DNA of 64,000 nucleotides, taken from Rickettsiales bacterium (GTDB lineage Bacteria > Bacteroidota > Bacteroidia > Cytophagales > Cyclobacteriaceae). Below are positions 8,179 to 17,158 of the stretch, piece by piece; position 1 is the stretch's first letter, and each line of letters opens with the position of its first letter. The translations under genes were made by a program, and so were the position numbers. Below the pieces are notes generated by a model. That model worked only from the letters and a program-made list of their open reading frames with translations. It was not told the origin of the DNA and did not search any database. The stretch lies in the NCBI GenBank assembly GCA_002729235.1, contig PBTY01000081.1, forward strand, positions 33,881 through 97,880, in the 5' to 3' direction.

Positions 8179-9617
8179 CAGGTTAGGTGGGTTCGTTTCG
8201 GAATACTAATTTCAAAGGTGCTACCTTTGTCACTACTGGAGATCAATTTGATCTCACCTCCCAATTTGTTTAAAACTTCACGAGTGTAGTATAGGCCAAT
8301 TCCTAATCCTTTCACATCATGTGTGTCTTTGGTGATACGATGAAACTTCTCAAAGATTAAGTCATGATCGGATTTAGGAATTCCACTTCCATTATCTGAA
8401 ATGACGATTTTCAGGTAACCATTATCCACCTTAGTTTCGATCTTGATTTTAACCGTAGACTCTGGTCCATATTTGATTGCATTGCTGATCACATTATGTA
8501 GAATGTTGGTGAGATGATCTCGATCAAAGTAAATAACATCTGATTCGTTTGGTGTGAAATTGAAAGCCACTTCTTTGGCGCTAGTCGTTTCATAGTACGA
8601 GATGATCTCCAGTATAAGTTCCTTGAGAGGGATTTCTTCAAATGACTGAATCGCTTGTTTTGACACACCAAATGAAGTTTTGAGGACTTGATCTACAACA
8701 TTTTCAATTCGTGAAGTTTGTTGTTCCGAAATTTGTAGGTATTTGTTGCTAGAGAGAGTTTGATCAGTTTTTAAAGATTCAATAGCCAACTTTAAAGTAG
8801 ATACAGGAGTGATCAACTCATGAGATACATTGTCAATGAAGTCATCTTTCAGTTGGGAGAGCCGTTTTTGTTGATTGGCAAATTTGATCAACGTAAAAAA
8901 ACTGAGACCAATGAACAACAATACGACGACAGTCAATGAGAGAACCATTCCCATTCGTATTAAAATCAAGCGATTTGGATTGGTCAGGTAGGATTGCACG
9001 GTGGTGTCGTCTTCCATTTTAATAGGTAACCATTCAGAGGCTAATTCTTTAGGCAAAGTCTCGAGTAGTATGCTATCCTTCTCAAATCGTAAATGAACGG
9101 ATTCATCAACCTCATACTTTAGCAATTCCATTTGGACGTATTTTAGAAGAAGATTGGTATCGATTAAAACACTGTCGTTGTAAGCATTTAGTCTATTGCC
9201 AAGTTCTGAGGTCCAATACATGACAGCATTTTGCTTTAAAAAGATGTAGTTTCTGTCTAATAGTATTTTTGCCAGGTCATCACCTTCTTTGGCAAGACTA
9301 TCCTTCATAGCAAAGGAAGCATGGTAATATCCAGTTTTGGGGTCAATAAGGGCAATACGTTGTTCTCCATCGTCATACCGAATTTCTAATTGGACCAAAT
9401 CCTTATTTCTAAGATCTTGTTCAAAGTATTTATTGATTTCATTTACGCGATTTTCTTCCGCCTTTAGAATAGCCAACTCAAGCGCTTGATCCAATTGAAG
9501 TTTTAAGTTGAGCTTCTGTTGTTGGAATACCTGATATGCATAATACAGCTGTAGGCCAATCACGCTGATCAGCGAGAATGTGATTAGGATTAATATCTGT
9601 TGCATGCGGTTTGACAT
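8178..9617 (-). CDS. Sensor histidine kinase
   Basis: The 479-residue inner-membrane kinase has a first membrane segment at about 8-27 and a periplasmic sensing region at about 30-215 with no recognised fold. A second membrane segment at about 217-246 follows. The HisKA helix has phospho-accepting H266 in NVSHELITP. The ATPase domain has an N box (NVISNAIKYG), a G1 box (DNGSGIP) and a G2 box (GLGIGLYY). It is transcribed ahead of, and coupled to, the OmpR-type regulator. The 125-base gap to the divergent TlpA-like gene probably holds both promoters. Confidence 0.93.
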   Translation of the reverse strand: MSNRMQQILILITFSLISVIGLQLYYAYQVFQQQKLNLKLQLDQALELAILKAEENRVNEINKYFEQDLRNKDLVQLEIRYDDGEQRIALIDPKTGYYHASFAMKDSLAKEGDDLAKILLDRNYIFLKQNAVMYWTSELGNRLNAYNDSVLIDTNLLLKYVQMELLKYEVDESVHLRFEKDSILLETLPKELASEWLPIKMEDDTTVQSYLTNPNRLILIRMGMVLSLTVVVLLFIGLSFFTLIKFANQQKRLSQLKDDFIDNVSHELITPVSTLKLAIESLKTDQTLSSNKYLQISEQQTSRIENVVDQVLKTSFGVSKQAIQSFEEIPLKELILEIISYYETTSAKEVAFNFTPNESDVIYFDRDHLTNILHNVISNAIKYGPESTVKIKIETKVDNGYLKIVISDNGSGIPKSDHDLIFEKFHRITKDTHDVKGLGIGLYYTREVLNKLGGEIKLISSSDKGSTFEISIPKRTHLT

Positions 9618-9742
9618 GTGATAAAATTAAGAAACCTCTTGAGACTTAATGAGGCTGTTAACAAACATTTACACTTCTTTAGACAGGCCTTAACTAAGTA
9701 GTAAGAATCACTCGAGTAGGTTAGCAATCAAAAAGATTTATT

Positions 9743-10921
9743 ATGAAAGCATTATTCATTGTATTTGTTCTATGCCTACCATTATGGGCTCTATCTCAGG
9801 AACTTAGAGTTGGAGATAAAATACCAGAATTCTCATTGGAGATGATTCAAGAGGATCAACATTTTAGTTCGTCACAATACCAGGGTAAGGTCATCTTGTT
9901 GGATTTTTGGGCAACCTATTGTTCCCCATGTGTAAAAGGGTTGCCACACCTGGAAAGTCTTCAAGCGGAATTCAAAGATCAATTGCAGGTTTTGGCTGTT
10001 AGTGCTGAAAGTCGAGAGCGAATAGAGCGATTTATTTCTAAAACTTCTTTTGACCTAACATTTGCATTAGAGTCACAAGAGTTGAGTGATTATTTTCCGC
10101 ATAGAAGTGTTCCGCATTCCGTATTGATTGATGGAGATGGTATGGTATTGGCTATCACTTTTCCCGAAAACATTACCAGTGTAGTAATTTCAAAGGCAAT
10201 AAATCAGCAACCGATCATATTACCTGTGAAAAGGGATAATATGAGTTTTGATCCATCTCATGACTATTTTGAAGCTGATAGTACGACCAGACAATCTTTC
10301 CAACTTCAACCCTACATGGCTGAAGTACCTACTTTTTCCAGGCGTTATGGAACTGGTCCATTTGCCAACAGACGAATGACAACTTACAATATGTCTTATG
10401 AAGGCCTGTATCGAATGGCTTATGATATTACCACATACAGGATACTTTCCGAAGCAGATGAATCCGTAATGGATTGGGATAATAAGCAAAATCGATACTG
10501 TATGGATGTAATTGTTGAGGATCCGGGTCAACTATTGGACTTTACACAGACACAGTTGCAAAAGGTGCTACCAGTAAAAGCAAGAAAGCAAGCTCGGGAA
10601 ATGGATGTTTTAGTAGTAAAGACCGTTGAAGACGGAGTAAAAGCGCCTCTGTCAAAAGAAAAGGGGAACTTAACTGCTGGAGGTAGCGGGTTCAATAACA
10701 CAGGTGCGACCATTAAAGAGTTTTGCGATTACCTGGAGGGGTTTGGAATAGTTGGAATGCCGGTAGTCGATGAGACTGGAGAAGAACGATTGTTTGATAT
10801 TCAATTCTCATTTGATCCTGAAGATTCAGAAACTTTCAAACATGCAGTTGCAGAACTAGGCTTGCAATACGGGAAAGCCGTGCGAGAGATTGAAGTACTT
10901 GTCTTGTATGAGGAGGAGTAG
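9743..10921 (+). CDS. Secreted TlpA-type thioredoxin-fold protein with a DUF3738-like C-terminal domain
   Basis: The 392-residue protein starts with a signal peptide (about 1-18, cleaved near ALSQ). A TlpA/ResA-like thioredoxin domain follows at about 20-155, with redox motif C60-S-P-C63 and cis-proline in SVPHS at 124. The C-terminal half (about 170-392) resembles the soil-associated DUF3738/TIGR03435 domain: a Gly-rich central part and a GMPVVDETGEERLFDIQFSF segment, where family members read RPVVDKTGL followed by Y/F-D-hydrophobic. Such fusions are expected in the periplasm or on the outer surface and are thought to be disulfide reductases. It is divergent from the two-component system and may be a target or a sensor partner. 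Confidence 0.75.
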   Translation: MKALFIVFVLCLPLWALSQELRVGDKIPEFSLEMIQEDQHFSSSQYQGKVILLDFWATYCSPCVKGLPHLESLQAEFKDQLQVLAVSAESRERIERFISKTSFDLTFALESQELSDYFPHRSVPHSVLIDGDGMVLAITFPENITSVVISKAINQQPIILPVKRDNMSFDPSHDYFEADSTTRQSFQLQPYMAEVPTFSRRYGTGPFANRRMTTYNMSYEGLYRMAYDITTYRILSEADESVMDWDNKQNRYCMDVIVEDPGQLLDFTQTQLQKVLPVKARKQAREMDVLVVKTVEDGVKAPLSKEKGNLTAGGSGFNNTGATIKEFCDYLEGFGIVGMPVVDETGEERLFDIQFSFDPEDSETFKHAVAELGLQYGKAVREIEVLVLYEEE

Positions 10922-10973
10922 TTTCTCAAAAAAAGACAGGGTTTGATTTATAATTACCTTAGTTGCGTTGTGA

Positions 10974-11738
10974 ATGGTTTTCTTGCTATTTTCACTTGCC
11001 ATGACTCAACTCACTCCTGCAGAAACATATTTCTTAGATTCATTGATTCTAGGTAGATCTCGAGACGTATTCCAATTGGTTATAAAGGATTTATGGGTCA
11101 AAAAAGTAATAACAGTAGAGGAACGATGGATCCAGTTGCACCCCAGAGATCAACATGAACGCCTAAGGTATTTCTTCCTGAAGGGTGAAGATTTCAATTC
11201 TTATAAGTCGAGTAAGAGACATGAATTGTTCTTTATTGATTTTTTTAGAGATCATGATGAAGTACGCTTTTTTGAACTTCGGAATTATATTGGAAAAGAA
11301 TTGAACTATGATGTGGATGCTTTCACCAGAGATTACATCTATCCTGATTTAGAAGACGCTGGCTGCTGTGATTACCTTTTGTTCAGAACTACCCAGGGTA
11401 AGGAACATTTATCAAGGTGTCATTTTTTACTCAATGAATTAAATGGAAAACTCGATCACTATCTGCATCAAGACTTGAAGTTATTGGAGGAGTTTTTGGA
11501 CGAATTAGGAAGTCATATAATACTGTTGAAGAAATCCTCTATTGATAAATTGGCTCTTTTGAAAGTTAATAAGCCTGAACTAGGAGGTGGCTCCTTGGTC
11601 ATGATTCAAAACAATCTAGAATTGTTTACAAACCTCAATCAGTATTTGCATAGCACGTTTGATGGACGTTCTTATCGGGGAGCATTTGATGGAGGTGGAG
11701 GTGATTATGGAGGTGGAGGAGTAGATGATGATTGGTGA
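10974..11738 (+). CDS. Hypothetical protein with an acidic, glycine-rich tail
   Basis: A 254-residue protein from ATG 10974; the internal Met at residue 10 is an alternative start. The opening LTPAETYFLDSLILG and the following helix-strand pattern look weakly like the small helical TIGR04222-type domain, but I could not confirm this. The centre is charged and contains a CC pair in DAGCCDYLLF. The tail is a low-complexity run of Gly, Asp and Tyr ending VDDDW. There is no convincing signal peptide. It lies 52 bases after the TlpA-like gene on the same strand and may be co-transcribed. No function is assigned. Confidence 0.55.
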   Translation: MVFLLFSLAMTQLTPAETYFLDSLILGRSRDVFQLVIKDLWVKKVITVEERWIQLHPRDQHERLRYFFLKGEDFNSYKSSKRHELFFIDFFRDHDEVRFFELRNYIGKELNYDVDAFTRDYIYPDLEDAGCCDYLLFRTTQGKEHLSRCHFLLNELNGKLDHYLHQDLKLLEEFLDELGSHIILLKKSSIDKLALLKVNKPELGGGSLVMIQNNLELFTNLNQYLHSTFDGRSYRGAFDGGGGDYGGGGVDDDW

Positions 11739-12008
11739 AATTGATGGAGATAGCATTGGCTAAATGTGGTAGTTGAATGTTTGTTTACATTTTTGACATT
11801 GGAATAAATAAGTGTTAAGGTGTGATTAGGATAAAATCATAGGCTCGTCTGCTCTAACTCTTACCTTGTAAGGAATATTCATGACCATGGATGTTTAGAT
11901 GGTTTATCTGATTATTAGCAAAGTATTTTTACTACCTCTAATTCAAGTGTCATAGGGTTGTCACTCTCAGAGATTTCTTTGTGTTATCATCTTAAACAAA
12001 CTCATATT

Positions 12009-12389
12009 ATGACAACACAAGAAGTAGCCGAAAAACTAGTATCCTTATGCAGACAAGGTAAGTACGAAGAAGTCTATCAGGAGCTTTATTCTGCAGATGT
12101 AAAAAGTGTAGAGCCGGAAGGCAGTTCATGGCCAACCGTACAGGGTATGGCCGAAATCGCCAAAAAGGGAGAAATCTGGACCAATATGGTTGAAGAGGTT
12201 CTGGAAAGTGAAATTTCTGACCCACTTGTTGCGGAAAATTTTTTTACAATCACGATGAAGTCCAAAGTAAAAGCCAAGGGTTCTCTTGAGCCCTTTAATA
12301 TGGATGAAGTATGTGTCTATGAAGTGCAGGAAGGCAAAATTGTACTCGAGCAATTCTTCTATACTCCAGTTCCACAAGAAGTAGTCTAA
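12009..12389 (+). CDS. SnoaL/NTF2-like small protein
   Basis: The 126-residue protein starts at ATG 12009; a TTG at 11958 would add 17 residues that read as leader DNA. The helix-helix-strand order (TTQEVAEKLVSLCRQGKYEEVYQELY, then GSSWPTVQGMAEIAKKGEIW) and the C-terminal strand pair ending KIVLEQFFYTP match the NTF2-like, SnoaL-type fold. These small cytoplasmic proteins bind hydrophobic ligands or act as stress-related isomerase-like domains, and the substrate here is unknown. It is a monocistronic unit followed by a long hairpin at 12396-12431. Confidence 0.7.
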   Translation: MTTQEVAEKLVSLCRQGKYEEVYQELYSADVKSVEPEGSSWPTVQGMAEIAKKGEIWTNMVEEVLESEISDPLVAENFFTITMKSKVKAKGSLEPFNMDEVCVYEVQEGKIVLEQFFYTPVPQEVV

Positions 12390-12395
12390 AACAAT

Positions 12396-12431
12396 TTCAT
12401 CAGTTCAGGTGCTCTCACGTGAACTGATGAA
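12396..12431 (+). repeat. Long perfect hairpin after the SnoaL-like gene
   Basis: TTCATCAGTTCA (12396-12407) and TGAACTGATGAA (12420-12431) are perfect 12-bp inverted arms. The 12-base loop can pair further (GTG with CAC) around a G-G mismatch. It is not followed by a T tract on either strand, so it may be a processing or terminator-like structure, or a dispersed palindrome. Confidence 0.6.
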
Positions 12432-12442
12432 ACCTCAACCAG

Positions 12443-12590
12443 TCCGCGTTTGCAACGCGGATATATAAACTTTCAAGTTTGTAGCTTGTCCATTTAATGA
12501 ATAAAGCTCCATCCTCCAAAAATCCTTTTTAATTCTAGAGGATATTGCCAATGCTGAGATTTTAACATTCTCGTTGCAAACAAGAATGAG
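12443..12590. repeat. REP-like palindrome cluster
   Basis: TCCGCGTT-TGC-AACGCGGA (12443-12461) is a perfect 8-bp hairpin with a 3-base loop. It is followed directly by AAACTT-TC-AAGTTT (12467-12480), and about 85 bases on by CATTCT and AGAATG arms around a TTGCAAAC core (about 12568-12590). Adjacent small palindromes of this kind, with the TTTGCAA-type loop, are typical of REP elements dispersed by RAYT transposases. No RAYT gene is in the window. The rest of 12591-12786 is AT-rich with no gene that I can support. Confidence 0.5.
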
Positions 12591-12786
12591 AAATGGAACT
12601 TATGAGTTTGCAATTTGATCAATCGTATATGTTTTGATTGAAACTCTTCAAGTTCAACAAACTTATTTACCAATCACTACTCCATTGATCTCCATCCCAA
12701 AAGTCCACCCCTCCTAAATTTAAACCCTTCAAAGATTCCTACAGAATTCGGATAGCTTGCTTCCATCAATAAACGATTATTCAAAA

Positions 12787-13968
12787 ATGGAAGAAGTCTA
12801 TATATTATCTGCTGTCAGAACACCCATTGGCAGCTTTGGTGGAGCACTTGCAGGACTTACTGCGGTTGATTTAGGAGCTATTGCTATCAAAGGTGCTTTA
12901 CAAAAGTCAGGGCTAGAAGCCTCTGAGGTGGAAGAAGTACTCATGGGTAATGTTATTTCTGCTGGGTTAGGCCAGGCACCTGCTCGTCAGGCCGCCATGA
13001 AAGCAGGAATTGGTCAGAATGTGCCTTGTACTACGGTCAATAAGGTGTGTTCTTCTGGAATGAAAACCATCATGTTGGCTGCTCAGAGCATTGCTTTGGG
13101 TCAGGCTGATGTGATTGTAGCTGGAGGAATGGAGAGTATGTCAAATGTTCCTTATTACGTACCAAAAGCACGATTTGGATATAAATATGGACATGGTCAG
13201 TTGATTGATGGTCTACAACATGATGGTTTGTGGGAGGTTTATAACCAGTTCGCTATGGGCAATTGCGCCGATCACACCGCTAGGGAAATGGACATTTCTC
13301 GTGAAGCCCAGGACGAGTACACGATCAACTCTTACAAGCGTGTAGCTGCATCATCAGAAGCAGGTAAGTTTAAGTCAGAGATTGTGCCAGTGGAGATCCC
13401 GCAAAGAAAAGGGGATCCAGTGGTAATGGATACAGATGAAGAATTTACTAATGTTCGATTTGATAAAATCCCAGGCTTACGTCCGGTTTTCAGTAAAGAA
13501 GGAACAGTGACAGCAGCTAATGCTTCTACCATCAATGATGGTGCATCTGCGGTTGTATTGATCAGTAAGAAGAAAGCAGAGGCTTATGGGCTAAAGCCAC
13601 AAATGAAAATCTTAGGTTATGCTGATGCTGCCAGAGATCCATTGTGGTTCACTACTGCTCCGTCTTTGGCAATCCCGAAAGCGATGAAAATGGCAGGAAT
13701 TGATGCTTCTCATGTGGATTATTACGAAATCAATGAAGCATTCTCAGCCGTTGCACTGGCCAATATGAAGATTTTAGAACTAGATCCTGCTAAGGTGAAT
13801 GTATATGGGGGTGCAGTAGCAATAGGTCACCCGCTTGGTTGTTCTGGAGCAAGAATTGTTGCCACATTAAACTCGGTGTTATCACAAGAAAACGCACATA
13901 TTGGTGTAGCTGGTATCTGTAATGGAGGAGGCGGTGCTTCTGCTATGGTGGTCGAAAGAGTTATTTAA
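12787..13968 (+). CDS. Acetyl-CoA C-acetyltransferase (thiolase)
   Basis: The 393-residue protein starts at ATG 12787; an upstream TTG would add non-conserved residues. All catalytic landmarks of biosynthetic/degradative thiolases are present at the classical positions: acyl-accepting C88 (NKVCSSGMK), H348 (GHPLGCSGAR) and C378 (ICNGGGGAS). It interconverts two acetyl-CoA and acetoacetyl-CoA in the cytoplasm. It is a single-gene unit with a strong terminator. The neighbouring PHB-depolymerase-type esterase and the SDR/CoA-ligase/symporter operon would give it a role in breaking down hydroxybutyrate-type substrates, but housekeeping fatty-acid or ketone metabolism is equally possible. Confidence 0.93.
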   Translation: MEEVYILSAVRTPIGSFGGALAGLTAVDLGAIAIKGALQKSGLEASEVEEVLMGNVISAGLGQAPARQAAMKAGIGQNVPCTTVNKVCSSGMKTIMLAAQSIALGQADVIVAGGMESMSNVPYYVPKARFGYKYGHGQLIDGLQHDGLWEVYNQFAMGNCADHTAREMDISREAQDEYTINSYKRVAASSEAGKFKSEIVPVEIPQRKGDPVVMDTDEEFTNVRFDKIPGLRPVFSKEGTVTAANASTINDGASAVVLISKKKAEAYGLKPQMKILGYADAARDPLWFTTAPSLAIPKAMKMAGIDASHVDYYEINEAFSAVALANMKILELDPAKVNVYGGAVAIGHPLGCSGARIVATLNSVLSQENAHIGVAGICNGGGGASAMVVERVI

Positions 13969-14026
13969 GCCATTCAGTTTTAAGATTATTAGGGTTCCCA
14001 TTGTTGTGGGGTTAATTAGTTGTAAT

Positions 14027-14061
14027 ACACCCTGACGATTTCGTCAGGGTGTTTTTGTTTT
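14027..14061 (+). terminator. Rho-independent terminator of the thiolase gene
   Basis: ACACCCTGACGA (14027-14038) and TCGTCAGGGTGT (14041-14052) form a perfect 12-bp stem with a 2-base TT spacer, followed by a T-rich tail on the plus strand. It lies between convergent genes. Confidence 0.9.
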
Positions 14062-16018
14062 ATTCCACTATTAATTTCTGAATTAATTTCTGAATCAATT
14101 TCTGGTTTCCTGCAACCACAACTACTTCGTAAATGCCTTTTTGCAAGTGATTAATGTCTATTGGTCGACTATCTATTGATTGTTCCATCACCTTCTTTCC
14201 ATTCAAGTCTAAAATAGTAATAGTCCCTTCTTCAATTCCTTGAATGTGAATGCTTTCAGATGTTGGATTCGGATAAATTACAAATGGTTCATTTTCAATT
14301 TGAGATTCTCCAACAGCTTTTCTAGCACCAGAGCTGGTCGTGCTGATTGACACCACAAAAGGAATATCAAACACCGAATAGTTGATGTTGTCATACCATA
14401 AGCTTCCACCACTGTAGACATTGGAATAGTTATATCGAAGGGACGAATTAGCTAATTGGAAGGTGTAAATCTGGTTGTTATCTAATTCTAGCGGAGTTGT
14501 CAGGGTGACCTCTTGCCATCCAGAGCCTGCCGAAATGCCTGATTGAGAATAAAGAGGAGTACCTGATACGGTATTTCCTTCAAAAACATTCAATGTCGCA
14601 TTAGAGACTGAATAGACCAGTTTTACTTCCACCGAAACCAATTCGCCATCGGCAATAGAAGTAAAGCTTTGGCCCATTTTGTGAGAAGTGAGATAGGTTA
14701 AAATCCCGTTACCTGAAGGCTGTTCGATGGTGACAATCGTTGGAGTTCCGCCACCTCCACCACCAGAAGATTGAGTGGTTGCATTAGTCGTTGCACTTGT
14801 TGCTTCAGTGGTTCCGTCAGTGGCAACTACCTGATAGTAATAGGTAGTTGATGCATTCAAACCGGTATCACTATAGCTGGTACTATTAGCAGCGATAGTT
14901 GCTACTGTTGTAAAAGTACCACCAGAGGACGTTGATCGTTTGATAAGATAGTTTGTTTCACTTGTTGAGTTATCGGTCCAGCTAAGATCGATTTGTGAAG
15001 GTGAACTGGCAGTTGCAATCAAATTTGTAGGCGCTGCGAGTGTTCCACCACCTCCACCTCCAGATGAACCGTCTGTGATTCCGAAAAAGTCGGCAGCCCA
15101 ATAGGAAGAGAAGAAGTTAACGTCTGTTGCATAAGATCCGGTGTTTCCACCTTGAGTTTCTCCCGTACCAGGATCAATCGCAATCGCATGTCCCATTCCG
15201 TTAAAGCTGTAAGTGACTACAATGGTCTCTCCTGAACCATTGTGATACTCTCTCTTACTTACAGTTGAATTGCCCTGAAAAGCATTGTCTGTTGCATCTG
15301 CTGTTTGATCCACACCATGGACATTGGTCCACTGTTCCATGATTTCGTTTTGATTCATGTAATAGACGGTATAGTCCGAGGTGCCATGAAACACACCTAC
15401 TTTAGGCCACGGTCCTGAATGAGAAGAGGCGTTTCTAACCAGATTACCAAGTTGCGTTGGAGTTTTGTTGATGTTACCAAACATGGCCATAAAAGCATCA
15501 TTGCTACTTGTTGCCACTTTGTAAGGAATACCAGACATCACAGCTCCACCACTAAACACATCTGGGTAAGTGGCTAACATCACAGTAGTCATCCCTCCAC
15601 CAGCAGAAAATCCGGTTACATAAACCTGGCTGTTGTCGATGGAGTAATTGTTTTTCATATAGTCCGTCATGTTTTTAAGAGAAGCTGCTTCGCCATATCC
15701 GCGAGTGATGTCTCCTGATTCAAACCAGTTGAAACATTGTGAAGAATTGTTGGCGCTCTTTTGCTCTGCATAGATGACATAAAAGCCATATTCGTCCGCA
15801 AGACTGTTCCAGTCACTTTCAGAGGCGTATGAGCTAGCTGATTGCGTGCATCCGTGAAGAACTAATACCAACGGGGCATTTGAAGGCATGTTATTCGGGA
15901 TGTGCACATACATGTTGAGGTTTCCGGGATTCGACCCGAAGCTGGATATTGGGGTTAGCTGTGCATAGGAAAGGAAAGTCCATAGGCTTCCCAGAGTGAG
16001 TAATGTTAATTTTTTCAT
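14060..16018 (-). CDS. Secreted PHB-depolymerase-type esterase with FnIII and T9SS sorting domain
   Basis: The 652-residue protein has a signal peptide (about 1-19) and an alpha/beta-hydrolase of the PHB-depolymerase/feruloyl esterase family (about 25-315). The catalytic triad reads as S138 in GFSAGGG, D215 in GTSDYTVYY and H277 in GMGHAIA; CFNWF at 95-99 and MLATYPDVF are family hallmarks. Poly-Gly linkers flank a fibronectin type III domain (about 330-415). A beta-sandwich-like module follows, then a type A T9SS C-terminal domain beginning near VIYPNPTSESI. It is exported across the outer membrane by the gliding-associated system and acts on an ester polymer outside the cell. The polymer may be polyhydroxybutyrate or an esterified polysaccharide; sequence alone does not decide. 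Confidence 0.85.
   Translation of the reverse strand: MKKLTLLTLGSLWTFLSYAQLTPISSFGSNPGNLNMYVHIPNNMPSNAPLVLVLHGCTQSASSYASESDWNSLADEYGFYVIYAEQKSANNSSQCFNWFESGDITRGYGEAASLKNMTDYMKNNYSIDNSQVYVTGFSAGGGMTTVMLATYPDVFSGGAVMSGIPYKVATSSNDAFMAMFGNINKTPTQLGNLVRNASSHSGPWPKVGVFHGTSDYTVYYMNQNEIMEQWTNVHGVDQTADATDNAFQGNSTVSKREYHNGSGETIVVTYSFNGMGHAIAIDPGTGETQGGNTGSYATDVNFFSSYWAADFFGITDGSSGGGGGGTLAAPTNLIATASSPSQIDLSWTDNSTSETNYLIKRSTSSGGTFTTVATIAANSTSYSDTGLNASTTYYYQVVATDGTTEATSATTNATTQSSGGGGGGTPTIVTIEQPSGNGILTYLTSHKMGQSFTSIADGELVSVEVKLVYSVSNATLNVFEGNTVSGTPLYSQSGISAGSGWQEVTLTTPLELDNNQIYTFQLANSSLRYNYSNVYSGGSLWYDNINYSVFDIPFVVSISTTSSGARKAVGESQIENEPFVIYPNPTSESIHIQGIEEGTITILDLNGKKVMEQSIDSRPIDINHLQKGIYEVVVVAGNQKLIQKLIQKLIVE
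14069..14104 (-). repeat. Three tandem 12-bp repeats at the 3' end of the esterase gene
   Basis: TATTAATTTCTG, AATTAATTTCTG and AATCAATTTCTG follow one another in frame and encode QKLI three times near the C-terminus of the T9SS sorting domain. This looks like slippage or local duplication. Confidence 0.8.
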
Positions 16019-16414
16019 AGGAATTCATTTTTGGTTTATTCCTAAGAAATTGTTCAAATATTTGTTAATTGATTGATTTACAGCTAAATGAAGGTGTATG
16101 ACTTTGGTCTGTAGATGTGTTGAAATGCCGTTTATTACAATGCGGAAGACTTTTTTAGGTGTTTTGACTTTCAATAAAGAATGTTGAAAAATTCTTAAAG
16201 ACATATTTTTATAATCTGTCCATTATTTTAATAGTCATAATGGTGAAAATATTGGTTATAATATGATAATGGGTATTTATTATTGATTTTGACTTCCATA
16301 TAGCATAAAAGTCCATAGTGTATTATTTGTGGTGATTTCTGAAGCGGTTTGACAAATTTCTATTTTTAGCCTAGTCAAATTTTAAAAATCATAATCAGAA
16401 CAATAGATATTCTA
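16019..16414. promoter_or_regulatory. AT-rich divergent intergenic region between the esterase and the SDR operon
   Basis: This 396-base gap must hold promoters for both directions. It is very AT-rich. One spaced inverted repeat, TTTGAC (16348-16353) and GTCAAA (16374-16379), lies 36 bases before the SDR start and could be an operator. I find no exact TAnnTTTG element for the operon and no small gene. Confidence 0.35.
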
Positions 16415-17149
16415 ATGCTAAGACTAGAAAACAAAGTAGCAGTAATTACTGGAGGTGCCGCAGGTATCGGAAGAGCGTCTGTAGAGAAATTTGTATCCGA
16501 AGGTGCAAAAGTCGCTATCTGGGATGTGAATGAAGAAGCAGGCAATGAATTGGTTTCAAAGTATGCTGATCAAACATTATTCATCAAAGTAGATACATCT
16601 AATCCAGTTTCTGTTGAGAAGGCAACTGCAGAGACGGTTGCTAAGTTTGGTACTATTGATATTCTGATCAATAATGCTGGGATTACCAGAGATGCTACCA
16701 TCAAGAAAATGACCTTTGAGCAATGGGAGCAGGTGATTAGTATCAACCTGACTGGAGTCTTCAATTGCATTAAAAATGTTTCCCCGATTATGATTGAGAA
16801 AGGAAGTGGAAGAATTATCAATACATCTTCGGTTGTTGGCTTGTATGGCAACTTCGGTCAGACCAACTATGCTGCAACTAAGTCAGGCGTAATTGGAATG
16901 AGTAAAACATTGGCCAAGGAGCTTGGTAAATATGGAATAACAGTCAATGCAGTGGCTCCAGGTTTTATCGCGACTGATATGGTTCGTGCCATGCCACAAA
17001 AAGTGATCGATATGATGGAAGGTAAGACGCCACTTGGTCGTCTTGGAGAACCTGAAGATATCGCCAATGCTTATACGTTTTTAGCTTCTGAAGAAGCATC
17101 ATTTATCAGTGGTTCCGTATTGAGTGTAGACGGAGCTGTAACCCTATAA
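16415..17149 (+). CDS. FabG/PhaB-like short-chain dehydrogenase
   Basis: The 244-residue classical SDR has cofactor motif TGGAAGIG (12-19), NNAG (86-89), catalytic serine at 138-139 (INTSSVVG) and Y152-xxx-K156. Length and motifs fit 3-oxoacyl-ACP reductase (FabG) or acetoacetyl-CoA reductase (PhaB), which interconvert 3-oxo and (R)-3-hydroxy thioesters. It is first in a tight operon with a FabH-like protein (9-base gap), a symporter and an acyl-CoA ligase. A catabolic role, oxidising an imported (R)-3-hydroxyacyl-CoA, is a reasonable reading beside dedicated biosynthesis. Confidence 0.85.
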   Translation: MLRLENKVAVITGGAAGIGRASVEKFVSEGAKVAIWDVNEEAGNELVSKYADQTLFIKVDTSNPVSVEKATAETVAKFGTIDILINNAGITRDATIKKMTFEQWEQVISINLTGVFNCIKNVSPIMIEKGSGRIINTSSVVGLYGNFGQTNYAATKSGVIGMSKTLAKELGKYGITVNAVAPGFIATDMVRAMPQKVIDMMEGKTPLGRLGEPEDIANAYTFLASEEASFISGSVLSVDGAVTL

Positions 17150-17158
17150 CCGACCCAG

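Noticed and set aside
12396..12431. Rho-independent terminator of the SnoaL-like gene
   Set aside because: The stem is strong, but no T tract follows on either strand; kept as a hairpin or palindrome instead.
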